Source of the DNA: a virus
Length of the DNA stretch: 26,276 bases
Direction: 5' to 3' (one strand)
Virus record (IMG/VR): IMGVR_UViG_3300048797_000008
Coordinates: 1 to 26,276 of that record
In this document: one piece after another, positions 12,545 through 20,880 of the stretch
Layout of the letters: each line of letters begins with the position of its first letter
Numbering within the stretch: position 1 is the stretch's first letter
Position numbers and translations under genes: made by a program
The notes under the pieces: generated by a model
What the model was told of the DNA's origin: nothing
The model's database searches: none
What the model saw: only the letters and a program-made list of their open reading frames with translations

Positions 12545-13905
12545 TATTTCAGACTCCCAAAGTCAACTACTTTATTTTGCCCTGATGAATCATTTTGCAT
12601 AGGAACCTGCTGTGTATTTGTAGTTATCCCCGGTTGGTTAAGGGCAGGAACCACATTTTTAGCTGCTGCCACATTATCGAGAACCATTTTTCTTAAATCT
12701 TGAAGTGCTTTCAGTCTAGCAGCAGGGTGACTTTCCATAGGAATGCCACGTTGTTCCTTAATAGCATCTATCACTCCGCCGCTCATTCTTGGCGCACCAG
12801 CGCCTTGCATATCCTGAATACCATTCAAAATAGCCGTTCCAGTCAACTGTTTCCATCGTTCTGCTCCTGTTGCTGCTTTACCACTTCCACCTCCACCTAA
12901 CCAATCAGGTAAATTTATATTCGATGCTGTTACTTGAGCATTCGCACCTCCCAATGATCCATAAGGTACTGAAGGATTTAATTGTATTGCTTCATCAATA
13001 GCAGAGAGTAAAGGCTTTGATTTTTCCTGTATATTAGCTGCTTGGATAGCAGCAGTTGCCTTTGCCTCATTAACTTTAGCTTGATCTGGGGAAAGAACTG
13101 CACCACCTGGAGGTTGCGGGTTGTTACTTGGACTGGTAGGTTTTGGGTTTGACAAACCTCCGCCAGCATATTTAATTTTTTGTGCTGGTGTCATCAAGCG
13201 AACACTTCCGTCTGGCATAGTAACTTGTGTAGGCTCTCCGTATGGAAGTTCTGCACGTTTTATTTCTCCAGCTTTTTGAACATCTATCCCAGCTAGTGCT
13301 TGAGTTAAACCTGACCTATAGTTTTTCTGTTCAGGAGTTGGAGTATATTGGCTGGCATAAGCATCCCCCATTCCTTTACCACCAAGATCGCTGATGATAC
13401 CTGCTCTAATCAGATTGGACATGCCAAAAGGCGTTTGACCTTGTGGTTGCTGAGGTTGTTGTGGAAGTGGTAGTGGTTGCTGAGGTTGTTGTGGAAGTGG
13501 TAAACCACCGCCCTGCGATTGAGGCATATTAGCGATGGCTTGATTAGTTAAACTTCCGGTCATAGGTGCGCCAGAGTTCATTGATTGCTGTGGATAAACA
13601 GGCAAAGAGGTTTGTGGTTGTTGATTTCCATTTAGCATATCCATCAAAAACTTCATGTGTTGTTGTCCAGCCTGTAACCGTTCATCTTTGTTTTTTGTAT
13701 CAAGATGATTAGAAGCAAGAGCCTGACCTATTTTAGCCATACCCTCCCAAGGGCTTTGCCTGATCGCTACCCCCCCTATGGCTTGTGTTGGCCCCATAGA
13801 TGACATGGACTGTTCCCTTAATGCTTGGGCGAGTGCCATCCTTCTTTGAAGGTCAATCTGGTCTGATGCGTATTGCGGATCTAGTTGTGAGAGAATATCT
13901 GACAT
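12544..13905 (-). CDS. Putative structural/internal virion protein, Pro/Gln-rich, 453 aa
   Basis: The helical N-terminus MSDILSQLDPQYASDQIDLQ followed by RRMALAQALREQSM resembles proteins encoded beside ejection-protein genes in podovirus-like phages. Residues ~100-155 are low-complexity Pro/Gln, including two exact copies of a ten-residue unit encoded by a 30-bp tandem repeat. The second half has a helical region ending in VVDFGSLK. It starts eight bases after the previous gene and is coupled to the 554-residue gene by TAATG. Assignment as internal virion protein rests on N-terminal resemblance and gene order. Confidence 0.6.
   Translation of the reverse strand: MSDILSQLDPQYASDQIDLQRRMALAQALREQSMSSMGPTQAIGGVAIRQSPWEGMAKIGQALASNHLDTKNKDERLQAGQQHMKFLMDMLNGNQQPQTSLPVYPQQSMNSGAPMTGSLTNQAIANMPQSQGGGLPLPQQPQQPLPLPQQPQQPQGQTPFGMSNLIRAGIISDLGGKGMGDAYASQYTPTPEQKNYRSGLTQALAGIDVQKAGEIKRAELPYGEPTQVTMPDGSVRLMTPAQKIKYAGGGLSNPKPTSPSNNPQPPGGAVLSPDQAKVNEAKATAAIQAANIQEKSKPLLSAIDEAIQLNPSVPYGSLGGANAQVTASNINLPDWLGGGGSGKAATGAERWKQLTGTAILNGIQDMQGAGAPRMSGGVIDAIKEQRGIPMESHPAARLKALQDLRKMVLDNVAAAKNVVPALNQPGITTNTQQVPMQNDSSGQNKVVDFGSLK
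13443..13502 (-). repeat. Two exact 30-bp tandem copies
   Basis: The 30 bases at 13443-13472 are repeated exactly at 13473-13502. They encode two copies of a Pro/Gln-rich decapeptide (LPLPQQPQQP-type register), in frame. The identity suggests a recent duplication. Confidence 0.92.
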
Positions 13906-13913
13906 GATTACCT

Positions 13914-14711
13914 CTATGCAAATGCGGCAATAGCCGCTCCACCCAAACCGAATAAACCCTGATTCATGGAGTTTTGTTGTCCAACCTGTGCGTTGTAAGT
14001 ATTCATCAAACCACCATAAAGAGCGTTTTGCGCGCCGGTTAAATCTGCTCCAGCGGTATAATTTTGCTGTGATATGGCCGGGTTCTGGATTTGTCCACCT
14101 TGTTGAAGCCCTTGCAAGGCTGTAATAGGCATCAGTTGTTGTTGTAGTGCGTCTTGACGCGCTTGTGTATCCAGTCCTATTCCCTGTAATGCAGCTTGCG
14201 ATTGAGCGTCATTTTGACGCTGGCTGTTTAATGTCTGGGCTGTATTGTAGGCTTCCGATCCAATTCCTATACCTTGATTGGCTAATTGAGTATTCATGGT
14301 GTTTGTGTCTCGTTGTTGCTGTGGAGCAAGTCGAGCCATGATTGCATCTTGAGCGGTTTGTCCCGGATTGATAGGAGCCGCAGGAGCGTTGTTTAGATTA
14401 AACCCAGCCCCTTGATTGTATAACCCCTGCATCTGTGGGTTAAGTGATGTATTTTGTGTCCATTGCGGGTTTTGAGCAGTTCCGCTATTTACCCATTGAA
14501 CACTACCATTAACGCCGTTCTGGTTCGGTCTGTTGGCTTGTGTCGCAGTGGTGGCGTTTGCAAGATTGCCAGCAGCAGTTTGTTGAGCAGCACTTGTATA
14601 ATCCGGTGGTGCAGGCGGTTTGCCACCTTTCCCGCTCATGCCACCAAGAACATTGGGTACGCTGTATTTATTTAATACAGCAGTTGGATCAAGTGAATTT
14701 GAACCTGACAT
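13914..14711 (-). CDS. Putative structural/internal protein, Gln/Asn-rich, 265 aa
   Basis: Contains KGGKPPAPPDYTSAAQQTAA, then a long Gln/Asn/Ala-rich helical region (APQQQRDTNTMNTQLANQGI; SQRQNDAQSQAALQG), ending in a hydrophobic Gly/Ala tail (GLFGLGGAAIAAFA). The K-PPAPPDY start is familiar from podovirus-like virion proteins encoded next to ejection proteins. A strong AGGAGA site overlaps the stop of the GNAT gene. The hydrophobic C-terminus could contact membrane or a partner. Specific role not known. Confidence 0.6.
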   Translation of the reverse strand: MSGSNSLDPTAVLNKYSVPNVLGGMSGKGGKPPAPPDYTSAAQQTAAGNLANATTATQANRPNQNGVNGSVQWVNSGTAQNPQWTQNTSLNPQMQGLYNQGAGFNLNNAPAAPINPGQTAQDAIMARLAPQQQRDTNTMNTQLANQGIGIGSEAYNTAQTLNSQRQNDAQSQAALQGIGLDTQARQDALQQQLMPITALQGLQQGGQIQNPAISQQNYTAGADLTGAQNALYGGLMNTYNAQVGQQNSMNQGLFGLGGAAIAAFA

Positions 14712-14720
14712 AACAATCTC

Positions 14721-15113
14721 CTACATGAATTTAATGCAATCTTGCTTATTCAATGAAAATATAACCATATCCCCATCCGGCATGGCATGAGAAATCACTC
14801 CGATCTGTTTAGAGCCGAAGTGTTTTACTAACCTCAAACTTTTATGATTTTTGCTTGATACCGTAGATATGATGCAATTTACTTTTGCAACATTGAAAGA
14901 AAAATCCAGTATCGCTTTCAGGAATTCTCTAGTGATCCATGTACTACAAGCTAACGTGCAACACATAGATGCTTCGTTATATTTGTCGAATATGACACCA
15001 GCAGTTATATCTCCATTCTGTACTTGACCTATTGCTCTTGAGCTATTAGGGAACCAATCACCATTGACTTCTTTAGCTACCCAAAGTCCCGCTGCATCTC
15101 CTGAGATTATCAG
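14721..15113 (-). CDS. GNAT-type acetyltransferase, apparent CTG start
   Basis: The frame is open from 15140 to the TAG at 14721, but the only ATG (14966) would remove the first half of the domain. Read from CTG 15113, which overlaps the upstream TGA (CTGA, where other genes have ATGA), it gives 130 residues: (M)IISGDAAGLWVAKEVNGDWF, RAIGQVQNGDITAGVIFDKY, TWITREFLKAILDF, VSSKNHKSLRLVKHFGSK and HAMPDGDMVIFSL. This is the full pattern of small phage GNAT proteins (RAIG ... AGV.FD.YN ... S.N..S.R...H.GF ... MPDGD). They would transfer an acetyl group from acetyl-CoA to an unknown target. A rare start, or an inactivating ATG-to-CTG change, are the two readings. Confidence 0.7.
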   Translation of the reverse strand: MIISGDAAGLWVAKEVNGDWFPNSSRAIGQVQNGDITAGVIFDKYNEASMCCTLACSTWITREFLKAILDFSFNVAKVNCIISTVSSKNHKSLRLVKHFGSKQIGVISHAMPDGDMVIFSLNKQDCIKFM

Positions 15114-16624
15114 AGGACGCTTCCCAACTCGAATACGACATCAGTTGCTACCCAATGAGTTTCTATTCCATTAGCTACAACTTGCAACTCTATTCCACCG
15201 GCCATTCCTATTCCTGTAACCCCTTGCCATAAACGAGACAACCCAAGATTATCAGCCCATACAGCCATGTCCTCGAGTCCTGTATCCCAAGTACCGTAAG
15301 TAGTTGCCACAACTGAAAGAGGTTGATAATTGCTGTTAGTTGTAAAATCAGTGTTCATTTTTGCAAATATCGCGGGAGTGCCATTTGTTATTAGAGTGGG
15401 TCTAACCATCGTGAAGCGTTTTTGCTTCCCTGGCTTACTGAAATAATTAAACGCCTGTGCAGCATCAGCTTGGATATTGGTCGCGTTATCGCCAAGGGTA
15501 TTCCATGCTTGTCCTACATACCCATTACTACCAAAATAAAGATTATCATTCCAGACTACCCAACAATTAGCATTCCATCCGGTAAACCGCGCCCATGCTT
15601 TTGTAATGGTGTTCATTACATACTGCTCCTGACTTCCTACTGCTACAGGAACATTCAAGACGAGCATATTGGCCTTGGCGAAATACTGTGTTTCCCAACC
15701 AAATGTTGCACTGTAAAGAGTTACCGCGTTTGAAATGGCGTATTGAATCTTGTCGGTTAATGAGACTCTCGGATCAAGTCTGGATGATTGCAGGGCAGCT
15801 GCAAGAGGTAGCAGACCGTCTTGTGAGATGATAAGTAAGTCTCCTCCATACTTCATCAGGCATCTCTTCCCGACTGGAGAACCTAAACTCCATATTCCAG
15901 CCAGAAACCATGTAGTCGCACTAGCTGGGTCGGTTCCTCTGTAAACAATGACATCGCCTTTATTGGTAATAAAGACCAACATATCATCGACACCGTAACC
16001 GGCATCTATAGTCCATGCACCCATAGCGACTAAATAACCGCCATTGCGGGCTACAGATTGAAGCGGAAATTGAACTGCTGCACCTGCGATAGCTGAAGTG
16101 GGAAGATACCAAGCATTAAGGGTGTTTTTTTCAATCATCCAGACTCGGTACTTGAATACCGAAATATCTGAAACATTGGATGTATCAAGGACGCTTATAT
16201 CGTGTGCGCCGTCACCGTCTTTCCACCAGTTAGTACCGTCATATCCTTGGAGCTTATCATTGCCATTTATGTTGAGCATGAAGTTACCACCAGAGGTAGC
16301 AATGTTCACAGACTCAAATCTGGCATTACCCAATCCTGTAACCACCGCTGCACCGACCGCGCCACCAGCAGAAACATTAAAAATCTTAGTACCGGCTGCT
16401 GCAAACAATTTATTGGAATTACCGCCAGCATAAGGGAGCAGGCTTTCAACCTGATTTGTCAGACCTGTAGCGAATTGTGTGTAACCTTTCCTGACTATCA
16501 GGTCAGAAGTCCCAGGCCACCAGTTCGTCATGGACACAGCATCAAGAGGATTCATTTCTCCCCAAGCATCACGCGCATTCCAGCCGCCCAAAGGTGCAGG
16601 CAATGAAGTTGATATGGCAGCCAT
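15110..16624 (-). CDS. Tail/packaged-DNA stabilisation-like protein, 504 aa
   Basis: Starts MAAISTSLPAPLGGWNARDA, followed by NPLDAVSMTNWWPGTSDLIV. This PAPxGGWNARDxxxxMxxxDA...NWxP pattern is common to a large family of phage head-completion or tail proteins encoded next to adaptor genes. The rest is strand-rich with repeated Trp/Tyr/Gly motifs (KDGDG; WVVWNDNLYFGSNGYVGQAW), consistent with a beta-propeller-like fold like P22 gp10. Probable role: sealing the portal-tail channel after DNA packaging. Three bases separate it from the adaptor gene. Function by family resemblance. Confidence 0.65.
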   Translation of the reverse strand: MAAISTSLPAPLGGWNARDAWGEMNPLDAVSMTNWWPGTSDLIVRKGYTQFATGLTNQVESLLPYAGGNSNKLFAAAGTKIFNVSAGGAVGAAVVTGLGNARFESVNIATSGGNFMLNINGNDKLQGYDGTNWWKDGDGAHDISVLDTSNVSDISVFKYRVWMIEKNTLNAWYLPTSAIAGAAVQFPLQSVARNGGYLVAMGAWTIDAGYGVDDMLVFITNKGDVIVYRGTDPASATTWFLAGIWSLGSPVGKRCLMKYGGDLLIISQDGLLPLAAALQSSRLDPRVSLTDKIQYAISNAVTLYSATFGWETQYFAKANMLVLNVPVAVGSQEQYVMNTITKAWARFTGWNANCWVVWNDNLYFGSNGYVGQAWNTLGDNATNIQADAAQAFNYFSKPGKQKRFTMVRPTLITNGTPAIFAKMNTDFTTNSNYQPLSVVATTYGTWDTGLEDMAVWADNLGLSRLWQGVTGIGMAGGIELQVVANGIETHWVATDVVFELGSVL

Positions 16625-16626
16625 GT

Positions 16627-17583
16627 TTAGCCGTAACCTGAATCAGGTACGTTTTGTATGCCGAGCAACGAGGAAGATAGACGCGGAGCAAATGAAAGAG
16701 TAGGAGCGCCGGAATCGGTAGCTTTGGAGATGCTTAAATCAGCGTTATATTCTGCCCTTAATACAGTTGCATCGAATCCTTTAGCCTCAAAATACTTTTT
16801 CTTGAGACCGAGAACCATTAGCTGATCGGGGAAAATACATTTATCAGTGTCAAGGGTAAAAGACCTCTTGCCCGTTCCGTAGGAGTCAGCAACCCAATTC
16901 TGGCTTACATATTCTATCCCTATGGTATCAGCAACAGCTTGAGGCGGCCATATTTGAAAGTACCCTCCCATGACGCGGAAACGCAATCTAGGACCGGAAG
17001 AAATGAATCCTGATTTAAGCCATTGCCATTGCTGAGAAGTATCCGGCCCTAACATTTCCCAATGCTTAGACTTATCCCACTGAGTTCTGTCTACAGGTCT
17101 GTCATAGTCATTAGGCATCTCATACTTGGTTTTGCAGAAATTCAGCGTAACCGTTCCTGATACTGAAGCTGCTTGGGTTGCGGTGACTTGGACTGAGCTG
17201 TCATTGGTTGAGATGTAGGTATCTTGCGGAAAGTTGGTATTGATAATCGAGTATGTATTATCCAATCCGGTTGTTGAAGGAATCCCGGTTATTACTGCCG
17301 ATCCTTTGGTAGTGGTTCCGGTTGTGGTTACAAACTGAGTCACATATCTATATTCTATGAGCAAATTCTGCCAGTCATATTGACGTTGCAACTCATAACC
17401 AACCGCGTTTAGAAGTGCTAACTGTTGGGTTACATCCTGTGTTGTATTTCCACTCACATAAGTTGGGACGTTTAATCCCAACTCTCCGGTAGCTTGCTGG
17501 ATCAACTGCAACATCGAAGATGCAGATTGATTTATCAGCACTACCGGAGTGGTAGATGATGGTGGATTTACAATAATAGGCAT
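16627..17583 (-). CDS. Putative head-tail adaptor/tail accessory protein, 318 aa
   Basis: The N-terminal half has ASSMLQLIQQATGELGLNVP and QQLALLNAVGYELQRQYDWQ, a two-helix pattern seen in P22 gp4-like tail accessory/adaptor proteins. The middle is strand-rich, and the C-terminal half includes RLRFRVMGGYFQIWPPQAVA and IGIEYVSQNWV. AAGGAA precedes ATG 17583. In P22-type phages the equivalent protein binds the portal and begins the tail; position directly before the stabilisation-like gene fits. Confidence 0.65.
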   Translation of the reverse strand: MPIIVNPPSSTTPVVLINQSASSMLQLIQQATGELGLNVPTYVSGNTTQDVTQQLALLNAVGYELQRQYDWQNLLIEYRYVTQFVTTTGTTTKGSAVITGIPSTTGLDNTYSIINTNFPQDTYISTNDSSVQVTATQAASVSGTVTLNFCKTKYEMPNDYDRPVDRTQWDKSKHWEMLGPDTSQQWQWLKSGFISSGPRLRFRVMGGYFQIWPPQAVADTIGIEYVSQNWVADSYGTGKRSFTLDTDKCIFPDQLMVLGLKKKYFEAKGFDATVLRAEYNADLSISKATDSGAPTLSFAPRLSSSLLGIQNVPDSGYG

Positions 17584-17586
17584 GGT

Positions 17587-18213
17587 TTATTCCTTGTCAG
17601 CTTCCTTAACTTTTGGCTTCGGGCCGCGTCTCTTTCCAGCAGGTTTGGTTTGCAAAGCATTAGTCAGTGCTGCTAATTGATCTTGCAATGCTTTCAGCGA
17701 TTGCTTGTTTTCAGAAAGTTCCGCTTCCAATTTCTTGGTCTTATCGTCAGTTTCAACGATATGTGCATCTTCATTGGCAATCTTCATAAACCGTTGTGCG
17801 TGTTCCCTTAACTTGAATGGTGACATTCCAACAATCATTTGAATACTTCCAAGTTGAGCATCAGAAGCATTTGCAATGGAATCGACAGTAAAGAATTTCA
17901 GAGCCTTTAATTCTTCTACCATCGCAGGAGTGAGTCTAGGCCATTCAGCTAATGGAGTCCCAATCTCTCGTTGATCGCCTGCCATGTTATTAGCGTAATG
18001 CGCCCATTGTTTCGGCCAGCGTTTCTTGTGGTCTTCTCTTACAGGCTGGTCTAATTCTGTTGCTATGTCTCCGGGAATCATAATTTTCACGAAATCAACA
18101 TCAACATAAATTTCCCTGCCTTGTTTCTGTGATTCAAATTCATGTTTGATTGCTTTTTTATAGAATACTGCGGGTAAACCTGCATCTCGTACATCTGTTT
18201 GAAGTCCTGCCAT
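17587..18213 (-). CDS. Phage head-module protein with coiled coil and basic tail, 208 aa
   Basis: The N-terminal part (LPAVFYKKAIKHEFESQKQG; YVDVDFVKIMIPGD; WPKQWAHYANNM) resembles small conserved proteins in podovirus head operons. Residues ~155-190 form a coiled coil (KTKKLEAELSENKQSLKALQ), and the end is very basic (KPAGKRRGPKPKVKEADKE) with an AT-hook-like GRP-type core (RRGPKPK). The tail could bind DNA. Good TTAGGAG site before ATG 18213. Exact function unknown. Confidence 0.65.
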   Translation of the reverse strand: MAGLQTDVRDAGLPAVFYKKAIKHEFESQKQGREIYVDVDFVKIMIPGDIATELDQPVREDHKKRWPKQWAHYANNMAGDQREIGTPLAEWPRLTPAMVEELKALKFFTVDSIANASDAQLGSIQMIVGMSPFKLREHAQRFMKIANEDAHIVETDDKTKKLEAELSENKQSLKALQDQLAALTNALQTKPAGKRRGPKPKVKEADKE

Positions 18214-18262
18214 TTTAATGCTCCTAAGTAGTTAGGTGCGCGAAATGCGCCTTACGATGAAA

Positions 18263-18430
18263 CTATACGACTGGAGGAACACTACCTTTGAAATAATTTC
18301 CGATAGCGTGCCAAAGCGCACTCAACTCTGCCTCAGTCTTCCCAACAATCGCTGCTGGCAATGCGGCTACCTCAGCTTCCAATCTAGTAACTTCAGCCTT
18401 TGCTGCTTCCAATTCTGTTTGTAAGCTCAT
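18263..18430 (-). CDS. Small coiled-coil protein, 55 aa
   Basis: A short frame below 60 codons: MSLQTELEAAKAEVTRLEAE, then VAALPAAIVGKTEAELSALW and HAIGNYFKGSVPPVV. The N-terminal half is a leucine-zipper-like heptad pattern (L3, L7, V14, L17, V21, L24). AGGAGA lies upstream of ATG 18430, and one base separates it from the stop of the glycosyltransferase gene. The 49 bases between it and the 208-residue gene show nothing else of note. Likely a real small virion or assembly protein, function unknown. Confidence 0.65.
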   Translation of the reverse strand: MSLQTELEAAKAEVTRLEAEVAALPAAIVGKTEAELSALWHAIGNYFKGSVPPVV

Positions 18431-18431
18431 A

Positions 18432-19817
18432 TCATTCTCCTAGTAAGTTTTCCTGCGTTGATTTGACCCATGCCAAGTAAGGGAGTAATCCATCGCCATG
18501 CACGGTTATATTGCATCCTAATTGCCTTAGTTGATTCGATAACTGCTGCCACTGATTCACTTGCGTAATCATCCAAGGTGTAGATTTGAACTTACGTCCC
18601 TCGACTTCAGCTTCTACAACATCGCTTTCGTCCTCTTGCGGATAAGCATGTCCTTCATCTTCACGGATACTTGAATCATAGCCATAAAGATGAATGTCCC
18701 TGAAACCTTGTGTATAGGCTAGACTCATCGCAATAAGCCCTACAGTAGAACCGCCTCCTATTGCCTGGATGGGTCGATCCCCTGGTATGTATTCTCCGAC
18801 ATGAGGAATGTCAATGTGGAATAAGGTTGTCGGTTCATCCTTGAGCCAAGAAAAAATAATTGGAGCGCACTGAGATGCAATAAAATACTCTTGTGCAGGA
18901 TAACCAGAGACAAATGGTGCATTACTCACACGCGAGTCAATCATCACTAACCAATCTGGAGGTATGTCATTCTCGACCAAGAACTCAGCCGATCCATTAA
19001 GCCCAACTATCAAAGCTCCTTCTTGCTGCAAGTCTCTAATTTCGCCCAGCGAGTCTTTAAGCGAAGGCGCACCACCACAGAGAACAATTTTTCTGTCTGT
19101 CGCTGGTTTAATTTCTAGCCAAGGCAAATCAAGGCTAGATGAATATCTGATGTTTTCTTTTACCTTAGTCAATTCCGTGTTACAGATCACTTCAAAATCA
19201 GTCGTAGCATAAGGGTCTTTTTTCCAGAACAACTTTACCCATCCGTCTACTTGATGAGGTCTGGGTAGTCCATGAAAACATACTATGGAAGTCTTAGGCG
19301 GTATCCCCAAAGTTGCGTGTGCTTTGTAAGATATAATTTTCTCAGGAAACAGGTCTTGCACATAATCCGCTCTTACCATGCTTTCAATATAGACTTGGTC
19401 GCCACCTTCAATCTCAGGTTGACCGTCTGCGATGAAAGAATCCGTGATTTGATGCCCATAACCACCTCTCCATAACATCACGCCTGACCCATATCCATCG
19501 GGTTTGTAGAAGTCTCGGAGAAGCGCAAAATCACCTGTATATTCCGCCAGATGATCTATATTGCCTGTAATGACAGTATCAAGGTCAAGGAAAATCACTC
19601 TCCCCTCTGTGAATTCCTTAAACAAGAATAGTTTGGCAAACCATCCGTTCCCCTGAATAGGTCGAGTTTCGCACTCTATCCCATCTGGATTGTCGGTAAA
19701 GCATACAAACTTGTGAGGCACGGAAAGATTCAACTCAACTGCTTCATACAGGATGTTCACATACTCAGCCCCGCATCCGGCGTAGTTGTTATTCATCACG
19801 CAACAGACTGTCAGCAT
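18432..19817 (-). CDS. Glycosyltransferase (GT-A type) fused to a DUF115-like domain
   Basis: 461 residues from ATG 19817 (a TTG at 19835 would add six). The N-terminal ~205 residues look like a GT-A glycosyltransferase: LTVCCVMNNNYAGCGAEYVN, the metal/sugar-binding DxD in VIFLDLDTVITGN, GSGVMLWRGG, EGGDQVYIE and VCFHGLPRPHQ. The C-terminal ~240 residues (RKIVLCGGAPSLKDSL; PDWLVMIDSRVS; IGGGSTVGLIAMSLAYTQGF; DIHLYGYDSS) match DUF115/MptE-like proteins, which bind phosphorylated sugars or pterins. The start overlaps the end of the methyltransferase-like gene by seven bases. It probably adds or prepares a sugar on a virion or host surface component; the acceptor is unknown. Confidence 0.8.
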   Translation of the reverse strand: MLTVCCVMNNNYAGCGAEYVNILYEAVELNLSVPHKFVCFTDNPDGIECETRPIQGNGWFAKLFLFKEFTEGRVIFLDLDTVITGNIDHLAEYTGDFALLRDFYKPDGYGSGVMLWRGGYGHQITDSFIADGQPEIEGGDQVYIESMVRADYVQDLFPEKIISYKAHATLGIPPKTSIVCFHGLPRPHQVDGWVKLFWKKDPYATTDFEVICNTELTKVKENIRYSSSLDLPWLEIKPATDRKIVLCGGAPSLKDSLGEIRDLQQEGALIVGLNGSAEFLVENDIPPDWLVMIDSRVSNAPFVSGYPAQEYFIASQCAPIIFSWLKDEPTTLFHIDIPHVGEYIPGDRPIQAIGGGSTVGLIAMSLAYTQGFRDIHLYGYDSSIREDEGHAYPQEDESDVVEAEVEGRKFKSTPWMITQVNQWQQLSNQLRQLGCNITVHGDGLLPYLAWVKSTQENLLGE

Positions 19818-20248
19818 TTGAAAACCGCCGTCCAAGGGGTATGTTTAGCGTGTATTACACAATCTAATCCATCAGTCATTGATTCATATTCTGGACTACA
19901 CATAGCCGCATCAGCATCGTGCATCACGATCACTTTTGCAATCTTCGCCAGCTTTGGAATCCATTTAATACGGTCAGATGTTAATTGTTCATTATCTAGG
20001 AATACCAAACCATATTTCCCTTCTGGTTCCCATGTAGCCCAATCTACTATTTCAACTTCTGCAATATCACGGAATCGGTCAGCCCATACAGGGTCAGACG
20101 ATTTAATCACCAAACGATTACCGCGATGTTTGGCAATAGCTGATAACAATGGAGTAGAGTAATCACCACTCCCCAATTCCAGAATATCTCCCGTTGTTGC
20201 AAGTGCAGCCTCAATCAAGGCGTGTTGATGCGTTGCGTATGCGTCCAT
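19811..20248 (-). CDS. Class I SAM-dependent methyltransferase-like protein, 145 aa
   Basis: The Rossmann-like pattern starts with motif I ILELGSGDYSTPLL (residues 22-35), then RLVIKSSDPVWADRF, GLVFLDNEQLTSDRI (motif IV-like) and VIVMHDADA (motif V-like). This is short for a methyltransferase but matches a compact phage family that I associate with glycan-modification genes. The residue after beta-2 that usually binds the ribose (Asp/Glu) is replaced by a KSSD region, so activity should not be assumed. Coupled to the glycosyltransferase by a seven-base overlap, suggesting a shared pathway. Confidence 0.6.
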   Translation of the reverse strand: MDAYATHQHALIEAALATTGDILELGSGDYSTPLLSAIAKHRGNRLVIKSSDPVWADRFRDIAEVEIVDWATWEPEGKYGLVFLDNEQLTSDRIKWIPKLAKIAKVIVMHDADAAMCSPEYESMTDGLDCVIHAKHTPWTAVFKC

Positions 20249-20280
20249 TCAAGTATCCCAAGTGGTTGGTAGGCTTTAAG

Positions 20281-20302
20281 CTGCCCTCCGCGAGAAGGGC
20301 AG
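20281..20302 (-). other. Strong hairpin between decoration and methyltransferase-like genes
   Basis: CTGCCCT (20281-20287) pairs perfectly with AGGGCAG (20296-20302) around an eight-base loop. No T-run follows on either strand, so it is not a typical terminator. It sits in the 68-base gap that divides the abundant head proteins from the cargo genes, and could act as an mRNA stabiliser, a processing site or a weak attenuator. Confidence 0.55.
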
Positions 20303-20316
20303 ACAAAACCTACTAA

Positions 20317-20868
20317 TCAGGTTACTTGAGACTGAAGGTGAGGACGGTGTATCGTCACCAACACAGTAGCACTTGCAGAGGCAGTTGTTAGCAACTGTGA
20401 ACGGCAAGCAACCACTTGAAGACCAGCCGAGGCCAAAGCCTTGACTTGTCCGGCAGTTGCAGAGATATAAACAGCCACATTCGGGAGAATGATAACTGCT
20501 GTCTTCGCCAGTTTCGCTGAACCGGAGATTTGATACCAGCCCCAAGTCGTCCCTACGATGTTCGCTGACATTGCCACAGCAACCGGCATAGCCTGAACAG
20601 CGGTATTGACAGCAAGAACAGTAGCAAAACTCGCCGAGTTGTAACGCACCAACGAACCGACAATGGTTGATGCTACCCCAGCCAACAGGATAAACTCACC
20701 CATACCCAAAGTAGGATCTTGCGCTCTTACGATCATCCCTGGATACAAGGGTGGAGATGGTATCGCAGTAGTGCTACCACTGGAAACGGTTGAAGGGGGC
20801 AGATAGCCAGAATCAAAACTGGAAATCGGCAAAACATTTGCAAATGCTTCGGTAATTGTATAAGCCAT
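20317..20868 (-). CDS. Putative capsid decoration/head protein, 183 aa
   Basis: Encoded directly after the major capsid gene, 12 bases apart, with AAAGGAA before ATG 20868. Ala/Ser/Thr/Val-rich, strand-dominated sequence (MAYTITEAFANVLPISSF; SFATVLAVNTAVQAMPVAVA; AKTAVIILPNVAVYISATAG) with no charged coiled coil. This composition and position fit a capsid-surface decoration or head protein. Family not recognised with certainty. Confidence 0.6.
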   Translation of the reverse strand: MAYTITEAFANVLPISSFDSGYLPPSTVSSGSTTAIPSPPLYPGMIVRAQDPTLGMGEFILLAGVASTIVGSLVRYNSASFATVLAVNTAVQAMPVAVAMSANIVGTTWGWYQISGSAKLAKTAVIILPNVAVYISATAGQVKALASAGLQVVACRSQLLTTASASATVLVTIHRPHLQSQVT

Positions 20869-20880
20869 GATTATTCCTTT

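Noticed and set aside
13443-13502. CRISPR-like or regulatory repeat
   Set aside because: Two adjacent copies without spacers, in frame inside a Pro/Gln-rich coding region; it is a coding duplication.
20276-20545. 89-codon minus-strand frame over the decoration-like gene
   Set aside because: Overlaps the 183-residue gene in another frame, without a ribosome-binding site or recognisable features.
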